Under the pieces are notes generated by a model. That model did no database searches, was not told the DNA's origin, and saw nothing but the letters and a program-made list of their open reading frames with translations. DNA of 64,000 nucleotides, from assembly GCA_025846845.1 (NCBI GenBank), contig JAOYTL010000022.1:1-64000 (forward strand). The letters run 5' to 3'. The DNA comes from Alloboseaceae bacterium BT-24-1 (GTDB lineage Bacteria > Pseudomonadota > Alphaproteobacteria > Rhizobiales > Beijerinckiaceae). This document shows positions 18,017 through 26,596 of this stretch, piece after piece (position 1 is the stretch's first letter; every line of letters begins with the position of its first letter). A program made the translations under genes and the position numbers.

Positions 18017-18992
18017 TGTCGCCCTCATGCGCCTGACGGCCCGGCCCGGCCTAGCCCTGATCGTGGGGCTCCTCGCTTTGCTCGCCGCGGCAATCGCGAC
18101 CGCGTTCCTGACGATCGGCGCGCGCGGCCGCTGGGATTTCGTGCTCGCCTTCCGCGGCACGAAACTCGCAGCGATGGTGCTCGTCGGCGTCGCTGTCGCG
18201 ACGGCGGCGGTGCTGTTCCAGACCATCGCGAGAAATCGGATCTTGACGCCGTCGATCATGGGGTTCGACGCGCTGTACGGCCTCATCCAGACCGGCACGG
18301 TCTTCTTGCTGGGCGCGCGTGGCCTCGGCTTCGGCGATCCGCGCCTGGCTTTCGCGGTCGAGGCGGGAACGATGATCGTCTTCGCGCTGCTGCTCTATGG
18401 CTGGCTGCTCGCGGACGGGCGACGCAGCCTGCACCTGATGCTGCTGGTCGGCGTGGTGCTCGGGGCGATCTTCCGCAGCCTCGCGAGCTTCATGGGGCGC
18501 ATGATCGACCCGGCCGAATTCGTGGTCCTGCAGCAGCGCCTGTTCGCGAACTTCAACGCCGTGCGCAGCGATCTGCTCCTACCCACCTGCCTCGCTGTCG
18601 GCGCGGTGCTGCTGGTGGTCGCGCGGCTGCTGCCGCGCCTCGATGTACTGCTGCTCGGCCGCGAGGCGGCGATCGGACTCGGCGTCGATCACCGCCGGAA
18701 CGTATTCTTGGTGATCGTGCTGGTCTCGATCCTGGTTTCGGTGTCCACCGCCCTCGTTGGACCGGTGACGTTCCTCGGGCTTCTGGTCGCCAACCTGGCC
18801 TATATGCTCTTGCCGAGCTACCGACACGTCCATGTGCTGCCGGCGGCGGCACTTCTGGCGGTGGTCGCGCTCGTCGGCGGCCAGCTCGCGCTGGAGCGCC
18901 TGTTTGCACTCGACGCCGTCCTGCCGGTCGTGATCGAGTTCGTCGGCGGCATCGTATTGATCGCGCTGCTCGTCCGAACGGGGCGGCGATAA
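18000..18992 (+). CDS. FecCD-type iron-siderophore permease (second subunit)
   Basis: This is the second channel subunit, 330 residues with about nine or ten hydrophobic helices. FRGTKLAAMVLVGVAVATAAVLFQTIARNRILTPSIMGFD and GPVTFLGLLVANLAYMLLPSYRH mark the family. The order (binding protein, permease, permease, ATPase) is that of the yclNOPQ and fat systems used for petrobactin and anguibactin. It overlaps the upstream permease gene by 17 bases. Confidence 0.88.
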   Translation: MPALANVALMRLTARPGLALIVGLLALLAAAIATAFLTIGARGRWDFVLAFRGTKLAAMVLVGVAVATAAVLFQTIARNRILTPSIMGFDALYGLIQTGTVFLLGARGLGFGDPRLAFAVEAGTMIVFALLLYGWLLADGRRSLHLMLLVGVVLGAIFRSLASFMGRMIDPAEFVVLQQRLFANFNAVRSDLLLPTCLAVGAVLLVVARLLPRLDVLLLGREAAIGLGVDHRRNVFLVIVLVSILVSVSTALVGPVTFLGLLVANLAYMLLPSYRHVHVLPAAALLAVVALVGGQLALERLFALDAVLPVVIEFVGGIVLIALLVRTGRR

Positions 18993-19001
18993 GATTGGGG
19001 C
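18000..19001 (+). other. overlap zone of the two permease genes and ATPase leader
   Basis: The second permease starts 17 bases inside the first and stops 19 bases before the ATPase start. Tight packing shows the transport genes are translated as one unit. This entry records the junctions only. Confidence 0.4.
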
Positions 19002-19011
19002 GAGGCTCAGC

Positions 19012-19770
19012 ATGATCGAGACGCAGGAACTGACACGCCGCTACGACAAGGCGGCGGTCGTCGACGCAGTCAGTCTGCAGCTACCGGAGCAGGCCTTCAC
19101 CGCCATCATCGGCGCCAACGGGGCGGGCAAGTCGACCTTCCTCGCCATGGTGAGCCGCCTGATGCCGGCGAGCGCCGGGCGCGCCTTCGTCGACGGCCTC
19201 GACGTGGCTACGACCTCCGGCGACGTACTGGCGCGCCGCCTCGCCATCCTGCGCCAGGACAGCGCTGTCACGGCCCGCGTCACGGTGCGCGATCTGGTCG
19301 CCTTCGGTCGCTATCCGCATTCCAGGGGGCGACTGACCGCCGAAGACCGGGCGCAAATCGAGGACGCGCTGGACTTCCTCGAGCTCGCGCCGCTCGCCGA
19401 CCGCTTCCTCGACGAGATCTCCGGCGGCCAGCGCCAGCGCGCCTTCGTGGCGATGGTCCTCGCCCAGGACACCGATCACCTGCTGCTCGACGAGCCGCTC
19501 AACAATCTCGACATGCGCCACGCCGCCGGGATGATGAAGCTGCTCCGCCGTGCCGTCGACGAGCGGGGCCGAACGGTCGTCGCGGTCTTGCACGACATCA
19601 ATTTCGCCTCCTGCTACGCCGACCACATCGTCGCGATGCGCGACGGGCGCGTCATCGCCGAAGGACCGCCGGAGGTGATCGTGACACCATCGGTGCTGGA
19701 GGCGGTCTATGGCATCGCGATGGAGGTGGTGTCCGTGCGCGGCTATCGCTCGGTCCACTATTATCGCTGA
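19012..19770 (+). CDS. iron-siderophore ABC transporter ATP-binding protein
   Basis: The 252-residue ATPase has a Walker A (GANGAGKST, about residue 34), the signature SGGQRQRAF, Walker B (DHLLLDEPLNNLD) and a switch histidine in VVAVLHDINFAS. The DIN after the His is typical of FecE/FepC-type siderophore ATPases. It energises the two permeases encoded just upstream. A 345-base AT-rich gap follows before the receptor gene. Confidence 0.9.
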   Translation: MIETQELTRRYDKAAVVDAVSLQLPEQAFTAIIGANGAGKSTFLAMVSRLMPASAGRAFVDGLDVATTSGDVLARRLAILRQDSAVTARVTVRDLVAFGRYPHSRGRLTAEDRAQIEDALDFLELAPLADRFLDEISGGQRQRAFVAMVLAQDTDHLLLDEPLNNLDMRHAAGMMKLLRRAVDERGRTVVAVLHDINFASCYADHIVAMRDGRVIAEGPPEVIVTPSVLEAVYGIAMEVVSVRGYRSVHYYR

Positions 19771-20115
19771 TCCCCTGACCGAGTTGGCTGAAGCGGATCG
19801 CGGGCAACAAACGATTCCGCACATTCAACATATTGAAATATTAATTCGTATAACCGCGTCACTGTGAAGCAGTTAATCTTGCCAAGAGATAAGAGACGCT
19901 TGATACTAAGTCTATCGTTAGAACAGTTATAATTAAAATATTCGGACTTGATCTTTAAATCATTTGCCTAAATCTTGTTCAGGTGATTCAATAGACTCGA
20001 TCGTTACTGAATCATTCCGTAAGAGCGGAGATCGGTCGCGTTCGCAGTCTCAGTTGGACAAGGAGCGGGAGCGCGCAGGACGCGTGCTCCTTCGGGCAGA
20101 TGAAAGGTGCAGATC
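19771..20115 (+). promoter_or_regulatory. AT-rich promoter region of the TonB receptor with an ICE-like box
   Basis: A separate promoter for the receptor is likely because the gap is long and AT-rich. At 19918-19932 lies TTAGAA-CAG-TTATAA, which differs by one base from a symmetric TTAGAA-N3-TTCTAA Irr ICE box. In alphaproteobacteria Irr controls iron-uptake genes through such boxes. The match is by eye. No terminator for the ATPase transcript was found. Confidence 0.4.
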
Positions 20116-22395
20116 ATGTCGGGGCGGGGGTTTGGGTTGGCGGGCAGCGGTCTGGCCGGGTCGGCACTCGTCGGAATGTCGCTGCTTGCGATGGTTCCGG
20201 CCGCGGCGGAGGGCGATGAGACGCGCCGCAGGCAGCCGGCCGGCAGTCACGCCTACGCCCAGCTCCGCCCGGCGCCGTCCGGCACGGTGACGCTCGACGA
20301 GGTGGTGGTCGAGGGGCCGCGCTCGGCCGGCCTGCCGCCGGCCACCGGCACGGTCGGGCAGCCGCCGGCTCCTTATGCAGGCGGGCAGGTCGGATCGGGA
20401 GCCCGGCTCGGCATCCTTGGAAACCGGTCCTTTCTCACGACGCCCTTCAACATCACAGGCTATACGGCGAAGCTGATCGAGGATCAGCAGGCCCGATCGG
20501 TCGCCGATGTCGTGCAGAACGATCCGTCGGTGCGCAACGACGCCCCCGCCTTCAGCGAGCGCGATTCCTACTTCATCCGCGGCTTTTCGGTCGTCAATCT
20601 CGACACCGCGTTCGACGGCCTGTTCTACATCGCCAACCCGCGGCGCAGCTTCATCGAGGGCATCGAGCGCGTCGAGATCTTGAAGGGTCCGACCGCACTC
20701 CTCAACGGCGGGACGGGTCGGATTGGCGGTACGATCAACCTGATCCCCAAGCGGGCCGGCAACGAGCCCCTGACGCGCGTCACGACCACCTATCTCAGCG
20801 ATTCGCAGCTGTGGACGCATCTCGATCTCGGCCGCCGCTTCGGGCCGAACAAGGAGTGGGGCATCCGCTTCAACGGCTCCTATCGCCAGGGCGACACGGC
20901 GCTCGACAAGAACGAGATCGAGGTCGGCGTCGCCGCGCTCGGCCTGGATTACCGGACCGACCGCTTCCGCGCCTCGATCGACCTCAGCCATTCGACCCAG
21001 AACATCACCGCGCCGACATCGCTGTTCAATGCGGTAGCGCCCAACATCGCCATTCCGCGGACACCGAACGGCCGCATCAATACGGCGAGCCCGCTGGAAT
21101 ACATCGATAGCCGACACAACATGGCCGCGGGACGCGTCGAGTACGACATCCTGCCCGATACGACGATCTACGCCGCTGGTGGCGCCAGCCGGTACAACGA
21201 GGACTTCCTGACCTCGTCCTACCGGATCACGAGCCCGACCGGCCAGGCGACGAACACGCTGGCGATCCAGCCGCAGGAGATCCAAGGCTATACCGGTGAG
21301 GTCGGGGTCCGCTCGCGGTTCCGGACTGGCTTCATCGGCCATGAGCTCACCATCGCCGCCACCGCGGCGATGAACGAGAACTACCGGGGCGGGTTCAACG
21401 CGATCGCGCTGCCGAGCTTCACGACCAATATCTACAACCCCGTCCACCTGCCGCAGAACTCGGTGGCGACGATCCGCTTCCCCCGCTCCGGGGGGCGGCC
21501 GCTGTTTACCGATCTCGACACCCGCAGCATCGCGGTCAGCGATACCCTCTCCATCGCCGGCGATCGTGTCCAGCTGACGCTCGGTGGCCGCTACCAGAGC
21601 ATTGTTCAGAAGGGCTACGACACGCGTCCGCTCCCGAGCCAGGGAACGGTCACCTCCCGCTATGACGACGGCCGGTTCAGCCCGGCGGTCGGTGTCGTGG
21701 TGCGCCCGATCGACAAGCTTTCGATCTACGGCAACTATGTCGAGGCTCTGGAGGTCGGGCCGACGGCGCCGGCGACCGCGATCAATTCCGGCGAAATCTT
21801 CGCCCCCGTCGTCAGCAAGCAGATGGAAATCGGCGCAAAATACGATTTCGGCGCTTTCGCGATGACGGCCTCGCTGTTCGAGATCCGGCAGCCGAACGCC
21901 TTCACCGATCCGACGACGAACCGCTTTTCCGTCAGCGGCCTCCAGGTCAATCGTGGCGTCGAGTTCACCATCTTCGGTGAACCGATCGAGGGTGTCAGGC
22001 TGCTCGGCGGCGTCACCTTCCTCGACGCGGAGCTGGACAAGACGCTGGGCGGCCGCTTCAACGGCAATACGGTGCCCGGCGTAGCGAAGACGGCGATCAA
22101 TCTCTACGGCGAGTACGATATGCCCTGGCTCGCCCGCGGCCTGACGCTCACCGGCCGCATGGTCTATACCGGCGCCACCTTCTACGATCAGGCGAACACC
22201 CAGAAGGTGCCCGACTGGACGCGCTTCGACCTCGGCCTGCGCTACGCCTTCACCGGCCCCCTGGGCAAGCCCGTGGTGCTCAGGGCCAATATTGAGAACC
22301 TGTTCGACAAGGCCTATTGGGCCTCCTCCGCACGCGGCTGGCTGGCCGCCGGAGCGCCCCGCACCTTCGTGGTCTCGGCCCAGGTCGATTTCTGA
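20116..22395 (+). CDS. TonB-dependent siderophore receptor
   Basis: The 759-residue outer-membrane receptor starts with an export signal (ending near MVPAAAEG), then a TonB-box-like LDEVVVEG, a plug domain (ADVVQNDPSVRNDAPAFSERDSYFIRGF, VEILKGPTALLNG) and a long beta-barrel ending in VVSAQVDF with the required C-terminal Phe. It should carry the ferric siderophore across the outer membrane. The ATG at 20116 has AAAGG eight bases before it; a GTG nine bases earlier is in frame but less well placed. It sits directly behind the uptake operon, so its ligand is probably the petrobactin-type product. Confidence 0.88.
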   Translation: MSGRGFGLAGSGLAGSALVGMSLLAMVPAAAEGDETRRRQPAGSHAYAQLRPAPSGTVTLDEVVVEGPRSAGLPPATGTVGQPPAPYAGGQVGSGARLGILGNRSFLTTPFNITGYTAKLIEDQQARSVADVVQNDPSVRNDAPAFSERDSYFIRGFSVVNLDTAFDGLFYIANPRRSFIEGIERVEILKGPTALLNGGTGRIGGTINLIPKRAGNEPLTRVTTTYLSDSQLWTHLDLGRRFGPNKEWGIRFNGSYRQGDTALDKNEIEVGVAALGLDYRTDRFRASIDLSHSTQNITAPTSLFNAVAPNIAIPRTPNGRINTASPLEYIDSRHNMAAGRVEYDILPDTTIYAAGGASRYNEDFLTSSYRITSPTGQATNTLAIQPQEIQGYTGEVGVRSRFRTGFIGHELTIAATAAMNENYRGGFNAIALPSFTTNIYNPVHLPQNSVATIRFPRSGGRPLFTDLDTRSIAVSDTLSIAGDRVQLTLGGRYQSIVQKGYDTRPLPSQGTVTSRYDDGRFSPAVGVVVRPIDKLSIYGNYVEALEVGPTAPATAINSGEIFAPVVSKQMEIGAKYDFGAFAMTASLFEIRQPNAFTDPTTNRFSVSGLQVNRGVEFTIFGEPIEGVRLLGGVTFLDAELDKTLGGRFNGNTVPGVAKTAINLYGEYDMPWLARGLTLTGRMVYTGATFYDQANTQKVPDWTRFDLGLRYAFTGPLGKPVVLRANIENLFDKAYWASSARGWLAAGAPRTFVVSAQVDF

Positions 22396-22418
22396 CCGAG
22401 CGTAATGGAGACCGTCTC

Positions 22419-22703
22419 ATGCCGAGAACACGCGCCGTCGTCGGCACAGCACATGCAAGCCGGTATCTACAGCAGCTGTGCAAGCACTGGGCTCACCGCT
22501 TTCCCACCGAGTTCGACCCCGATGCCGGACGGATCGCGCTTCCCCTTGGGGAAACGCGCCTCGGTGCGAACGCCGAGGCGCTTTCAATCGACCTCGTCGC
22601 TGACGACGCGACCAAGCTGTTAGGTCTCAGAGACGTCGTCGTACGGCACGTCGAACGGTTCGCTTTCCGCGAAAATCTCCGCTTCGACTGGAATGACCAA
22701 TAA
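22419..22703 (+). CDS. DUF2218 family protein
   Basis: The 94-residue cytoplasmic protein shows the family pattern: ASRYLQQLCKHWAHRFPTEFD at the start and VVRHVERFAFRENLRFDW at the end. DUF2218 genes of unknown function are often found beside TonB receptors and siderophore genes, and this one follows the receptor by 23 bases. GGAG lies eight bases ahead of the ATG. A role in intracellular handling of iron or the siderophore is inference only. Confidence 0.8.
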   Translation: MPRTRAVVGTAHASRYLQQLCKHWAHRFPTEFDPDAGRIALPLGETRLGANAEALSIDLVADDATKLLGLRDVVVRHVERFAFRENLRFDWNDQ

Positions 22704-23092
22704 GCTTCTTGACGTCCAGGAGCTGGCTCATCGGCCATGCCCGCGGCTCGGCAAGCGACCAGAACCTCGCCCTACAGCGGGGCCCCCTTGGCGCGGGCCG
22801 GCTGCGTCCGCATCTTCGAAGAAAAGACGCCCCCCGGAGCAAAGCGCGGCCGGCCCCAGCTGGCGCTGGAGCCCATACCGAAAACCGTGAGAAGAAAGCC
22901 TCCAGCGTGAATTGCAATCACTAGCCAAGCCTTCGACCGGCAATACCAGGTCTCTTCCGGTCTTTGGCCGTATCGTTCATCGCCTCGTCAAGACCCTGAT
23001 CGCTTTGAGGTTGTGACGCATGATCGGGCGCGCTGGCATGTCCCGGACAACGACCCTGAAACCGGCCCGAGCGAAGGTGGAGGTAATGGCGC
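22704..23092. other. intergenic stretch with no gene seen
   Basis: Several overlapping open frames exist but all have Arg/Pro/Ser-rich shadow composition. I see no domain, hairpin with T-run, or repeat here. Confidence 0.4.
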
Positions 23093-23356
23093 TCAGCATT
23101 CGTAGTGGTAGCGGCGGCCCCAATCGTCGCGACCGACGCAGATCGAGCTGGGCGCCGTCGCGCTGCCGATGATCGCGCCGCCCGCGCCTCCGATCGCAGC
23201 GCCTGCGAGCGCACCGCCGGCCTGGCCGGTCGCAAGTCCGCCGAGGAGAGCGCCCGCACCGGCGCCAAGCAGAGCGCCTCCGGTCGCCCTTTCCTCGCGC
23301 GGGGTGCAGGCGCCGAGCGCGGCCGAGACCGCGACAAGAATGACAACTTTCTTCAT
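23093..23356 (-). CDS. glycine-zipper lipoprotein
   Basis: The 87-residue protein has a lipoprotein signal (MKKVVILVAVSAALGAC) with Cys 17 as the lipidation site. A glycine-zipper follows (GGALLGAGAGALLGG and GGALAGAAIGGAGGAIIG), a membrane-inserting repeat seen in small outer-membrane lipoproteins. The C-terminus has two more cysteines. Function is unknown; envelope structure or stress response is typical. The ORF stands alone between the siderophore block and repeat copy C. Confidence 0.8.
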   Translation of the reverse strand: MKKVVILVAVSAALGACTPREERATGGALLGAGAGALLGGLATGQAGGALAGAAIGGAGGAIIGSATAPSSICVGRDDWGRRYHYEC

Positions 23357-23377
23357 GCAAGCTCCGTTGACCTTACT

Positions 23378-23522
23378 GACCTCAAAACCAATTCACCGCG
23401 TGTGGTGCAAACAACCCTAGTGCCGTGAAGCTGGGGCCGCTCGCAGCGCAGCTCCCCCCCGGCAGCAGCACCATCCTGGTGATGATCGTTGCCGATGCGA
23501 GCACGATGCCGATCTCGAATGC
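23378..23522 (-). pseudogene. truncated duplicate of the DUF4337 C-terminus
   Basis: Leftward translation gives FEIGIVLASATIITRMVLL and SFTALGLFAPHAVNWF followed by a stop. These match the last 46 residues of the DUF4337 protein at 1089-1679 (FQIGIVLASATIITGIALL and SFTAIGLFAPHAVHLF). The 5' three quarters of the gene are absent and replaced by repeat copy C. This is a partial duplication of the locus near position 1100-2400. Confidence 0.8.
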
Positions 23523-23693
23523 GGTCTTCGCTCCCACAGACGGTTTCGTGACGTCGCAGCGGAAGCTCGCGTCGGTTCATTACCGCAAACTGACGCACGT
23601 CAACGGTAGCCAGCCGCTCCATTCACCAACATGGCGAGTCGTATTTCTGCGGCAAACCCGGCTCTCTTAAGCGGCGCGCCGTACTCGTCGTTC
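23523..23693. repeat. short dispersed repeat, copy C
   Basis: It matches copy A along about 170 bases, with the invariant 39-base core at 23565-23603. It is joined directly to the DUF4337 fragment, whereas at the left locus about 600 bases lie between copy A and DUF4337. The junction at about 23522 therefore marks a deletion or recombination point. Confidence 0.75.
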
Positions 23694-23819
23694 TAGAAGC
23701 AATCTTTTGTCAGGCAGCGATCCAGCCGTGGGGATTGTAGGGTGGTCCGCGTTTTGGTGCGTCCCTCAGAACACGATTGCACTGCACGAACGCGGCCCCA
23801 TAGCTGGTTGTGCTGACCG

Positions 23820-24268
23820 CCATTCAACGACATTCGCGATCGCTCGGACTAATCTCCTCCTCGTTCGGCAAGCGCGGGGCATGAAGCAGCCACATGCAGC
23901 TGATTTGCTCGGGTTGACGCAGCCCACCATCAGTCACGTTGAGCGCGGTGAACTTGAGCCACCGGGTGCATTGCGGGAAATCCTGCTCGGTTTTTGCGTC
24001 TGCCCATCTCAATACGCAACGAGACGCTGCCCTCCGTCGCCTGGTCGAGGGTGCGGCCGAACCGCTACACTTGGTGTGCGACCTAACCTATCGGCTGATA
24101 GCTGCCTCGCACGCCGGAGAGAAGGAGTGCAGCTGCAGCGCAGCCGAACTCCGAGGTTCATCGTTCTGGCGGTATGCGACGGACGATATCGGCGCTGTAG
24201 AGGCTCGGCTATTCGATGCCATGCTGCGAGCGCGCCGAGGATCGTTCAAGTCGCCTCAGCGCGCGTAA
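23820..24268 (+). pseudogene. frameshifted XRE-type transcriptional regulator
   Basis: The first part encodes a helix-turn-helix of the XRE/Cro class (LLLVRQARGMKQPHAADLLG, then TQPTISHVERGEL). After about 23990 the sensible reading moves to another frame, giving RDAALRRLVEGAAEPLHLV and RGSSFWRYATDDIGAVEARLFDAM, a PAS-like or ligand-binding tail. Neither frame alone gives a complete protein. The start is unclear. A single-base indel around 23980-24000 explains the break. Confidence 0.6.
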
Positions 24269-24436
24269 TGCCCTGGTAATCCGCGTAAGCCGTGTGTGTG
24301 CGCGGTTCGCGGGCTCTCAAAATGAGGGAGACGTTGCGCGGACGGAACGGTGCAGGAGCGCGCTGATTGCCGCCCGCGATCTTGCCGATGGCGGAAGGAA
24401 GTCCTCGTGGTTGAGCGCTCGAACGGAGCTGGCGGG

Positions 24437-24994
24437 TCAGCGGCTGAGCGAGAGGCGGCCGGACGAAAGCGCGAGAATGTCGGTGAAGATCGACCGCCAT
24501 TCGGCTTCGGAGACGTCCATAAGACCGAAGCATCGCAGCATGAAGACGCCCTCCGAGGCGAACAAGGCGAGGCGGCTGCGGCGCCCGCGTGCCGTCGAGA
24601 TATCAAGATTCTTCAAATGTTGCCGATACCATTGCCGCGCCCTTTCACGATGCTCGGGCGCCTGGATGAGCGCTGCCATCAGCACGGCTGCCCGGGCGTT
24701 GGTAACCTCATCGACTGCCATGGTCGCCTCGATATAGCCGCGGATGTGACTGACCGCGTCGGCATCCTTCCCGACCAGCTTGACGATCTCCTGATCGAAC
24801 TCAGCATCCCAGCGCTCGAACATAGCATCAATCAGCTGCTGCTTGGTTCCAAAGCAGTATTGCACCCCGCCCTTGGTAATGCCGGCGGCCTTGGCGACCG
24901 CGTCGACCGTGAGGCCAGCAGCGCCAACCTCGCTCACGACGGCCTCCGCAGCGTCAAGCACGTCGTCACGGTCAATCGTTCGCGGGCGGCCCAT
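24437..24994 (-). CDS. TetR family regulator of the adjacent efflux operon
   Basis: The 185-residue regulator has the N-terminal helix-turn-helix (DVLDAAEAVVSEVGAAGLTVDAVAKAAGITKGGVQYCF) and a C-terminal domain resembling the SmvR-type group. The ATG at 24994 has GGGGAG upstream. It is divergent from an MFS drug-efflux gene, a layout in which the TetR protein usually represses the pump until a drug binds. The 105-base gap is AT-rich with AAATTT arms around 25006-25030 that may hold the operator. Confidence 0.85.
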   Translation of the reverse strand: MGRPRTIDRDDVLDAAEAVVSEVGAAGLTVDAVAKAAGITKGGVQYCFGTKQQLIDAMFERWDAEFDQEIVKLVGKDADAVSHIRGYIEATMAVDEVTNARAAVLMAALIQAPEHRERARQWYRQHLKNLDISTARGRRSRLALFASEGVFMLRCFGLMDVSEAEWRSIFTDILALSSGRLSLSR

Positions 24995-25099
24995 ATCTTT
25001 CTCCCCTTGAATTTCAATATGATCGTATTTAAATTTACCCTGACGGCATAGCAAGTGGGCCCTCCCCGGCCGCCGCTCAGAGAAATATCGGTGATTGTC

Positions 25100-26593
25100 A
25101 TGACTTCCGTGAACCGGTGGCTGATCCTGGCCATCGTATCCAGCGCATTGTTCCTCATCGTCGTCGATATGACGGTGCTTTATACAGCACTGCCACGTCT
25201 GACGCATGATCTTGGCGCGACGGCGGCCGAGAAGCTTTGGATCGTCAACGCTTATCCGCTGGTCATGGCGGGCTTGTTGCCAGGGCTCGGAACGCTGGGC
25301 GATAGGCTCGGCCATAAGAAGCTCTTTACCGGCGGCCTGGTCGTCTTCGGCCTCGCCTCAGTGTTCGCCGCCTATGCATGGGCGCCGTCCATTTTGATCG
25401 CGGCGCGGGTGCTGCTGGCGGTAGGCGCGGCTATGATGATGCCGGCGACGCTCTCGATTATCCGCCTGATCTTCATCGACGAGCGCGAGCGATCGCTGGC
25501 AATCGGGATTTGGGCGGCCGTCGCCTCCGGTGGCGCCGCCTTCGGTCCGATCGTCGGTGGCTTGCTGCTGGAGTATTTCTGGTGGGGCTCGGTCTTCCTG
25601 GTCAACGTGCCCATCGTGATCGCTGCCTTGGCCCTCGCAGTGCTCGTCATTCCGGCAATGGCGAGACAAAGTGACCGCCCCTGGGATTTGATCGCCTCGA
25701 TCCAGATCCTGACAAGCCTCGTCGGGATTGTCTTCGCGGTCAAGGAACTCGCGAAACCTGCCCCTTCCTATGGGAACATCGCCCTCGCCGCCCTCATAGG
25801 CCTTCTGGCGCTAGCCCTATTCGTGCGGCGGCAGAACCGCTCCGCCCATCCGTTGATTGACTTCACCTTGTTTCGCGATGACCGCTTCTCGGCAGGCGTC
25901 GCAACGGCAGTGCTCGCCTCGCTTGCCATAATGGGGGTCGAGCTCGTGGTCAGCCAACGGCTGCAACTCGTTCTTGGGCTGTCGCCACTGCAGGCGGGTC
26001 TGTTCATCCTGCCCATTCCAGTAGGCGCATTCATTGGTAGTCCCATTACAGGCCTCCTCCTGCCGCGGTGGGGCAGCGCAGACATTCTGTGGCGCGCCGT
26101 GCTGGTGGCTGCTGTCGGGCTCGCTGGATATCTCGCTCTGCACGATGCGACGGAGATCTATCAGATTGCGTGCCTGGCTGGGCTGGGCATCGGCTTGGGA
26201 GCCGCAATGACAGCGGCCTCAAGCGTAATTATGCTGTCCGCTCCGCCCGACCGCGCGGGCATGGCAGCCTCGGTCGAGGAAGTCTCCTATGAGTTTGGCG
26301 GGATGCTCGGCATCACCATTCTCGGCAGCCTTATGTCCGCCGTCTACTCCGCCTCGCTCATTTTGCCGGGCTCGCTCCCGGCGGCCGAGATCGCCTATGA
26401 CGGGCTCGATCAGGCACTGATCGTGGCCGAACGGCTGCAAGGTGCAACCGCAGACGAGCTGCGAACCCTCGCACGCGCTGCGTTCGATCGAGCGTTCGTG
26501 GTCGTGATCGCCGTTGCGACGGCGATCCTCTTTGCGACGGCCATCATTATTCGCGCGCAGACCCGGCGGGCTCATCTGTCGGGCCAGAGATGA
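25100..26593 (+). CDS. MFS multidrug efflux transporter, DHA2 (14-helix) family
   Basis: The 497-residue transporter is SmvA-like, with VVDMTVLYTALPRLTHDLGA near the start (helix 1 motif D1), GDRLGHKK (loop 2-3 motif A), and about 14 hydrophobic segments. DHA2 pumps export cationic drugs and dyes by proton antiport. It is divergent from a TetR gene and immediately followed by an ABC exporter, three bases after its stop. An upstream GTG (25055) would add 15 non-membrane residues and is less likely. Confidence 0.87.
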   Translation: MTSVNRWLILAIVSSALFLIVVDMTVLYTALPRLTHDLGATAAEKLWIVNAYPLVMAGLLPGLGTLGDRLGHKKLFTGGLVVFGLASVFAAYAWAPSILIAARVLLAVGAAMMMPATLSIIRLIFIDERERSLAIGIWAAVASGGAAFGPIVGGLLLEYFWWGSVFLVNVPIVIAALALAVLVIPAMARQSDRPWDLIASIQILTSLVGIVFAVKELAKPAPSYGNIALAALIGLLALALFVRRQNRSAHPLIDFTLFRDDRFSAGVATAVLASLAIMGVELVVSQRLQLVLGLSPLQAGLFILPIPVGAFIGSPITGLLLPRWGSADILWRAVLVAAVGLAGYLALHDATEIYQIACLAGLGIGLGAAMTAASSVIMLSAPPDRAGMAASVEEVSYEFGGMLGITILGSLMSAVYSASLILPGSLPAAEIAYDGLDQALIVAERLQGATADELRTLARAAFDRAFVVVIAVATAILFATAIIIRAQTRRAHLSGQR

Positions 26594-26596
26594 CCG

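Noticed and set aside
17078..18298. 406-codon leftward open frame opposite the permease genes
   Set aside because: Composition is low-complexity Arg/Glu/His/Asp, typical of the antisense of high-GC membrane-protein genes.
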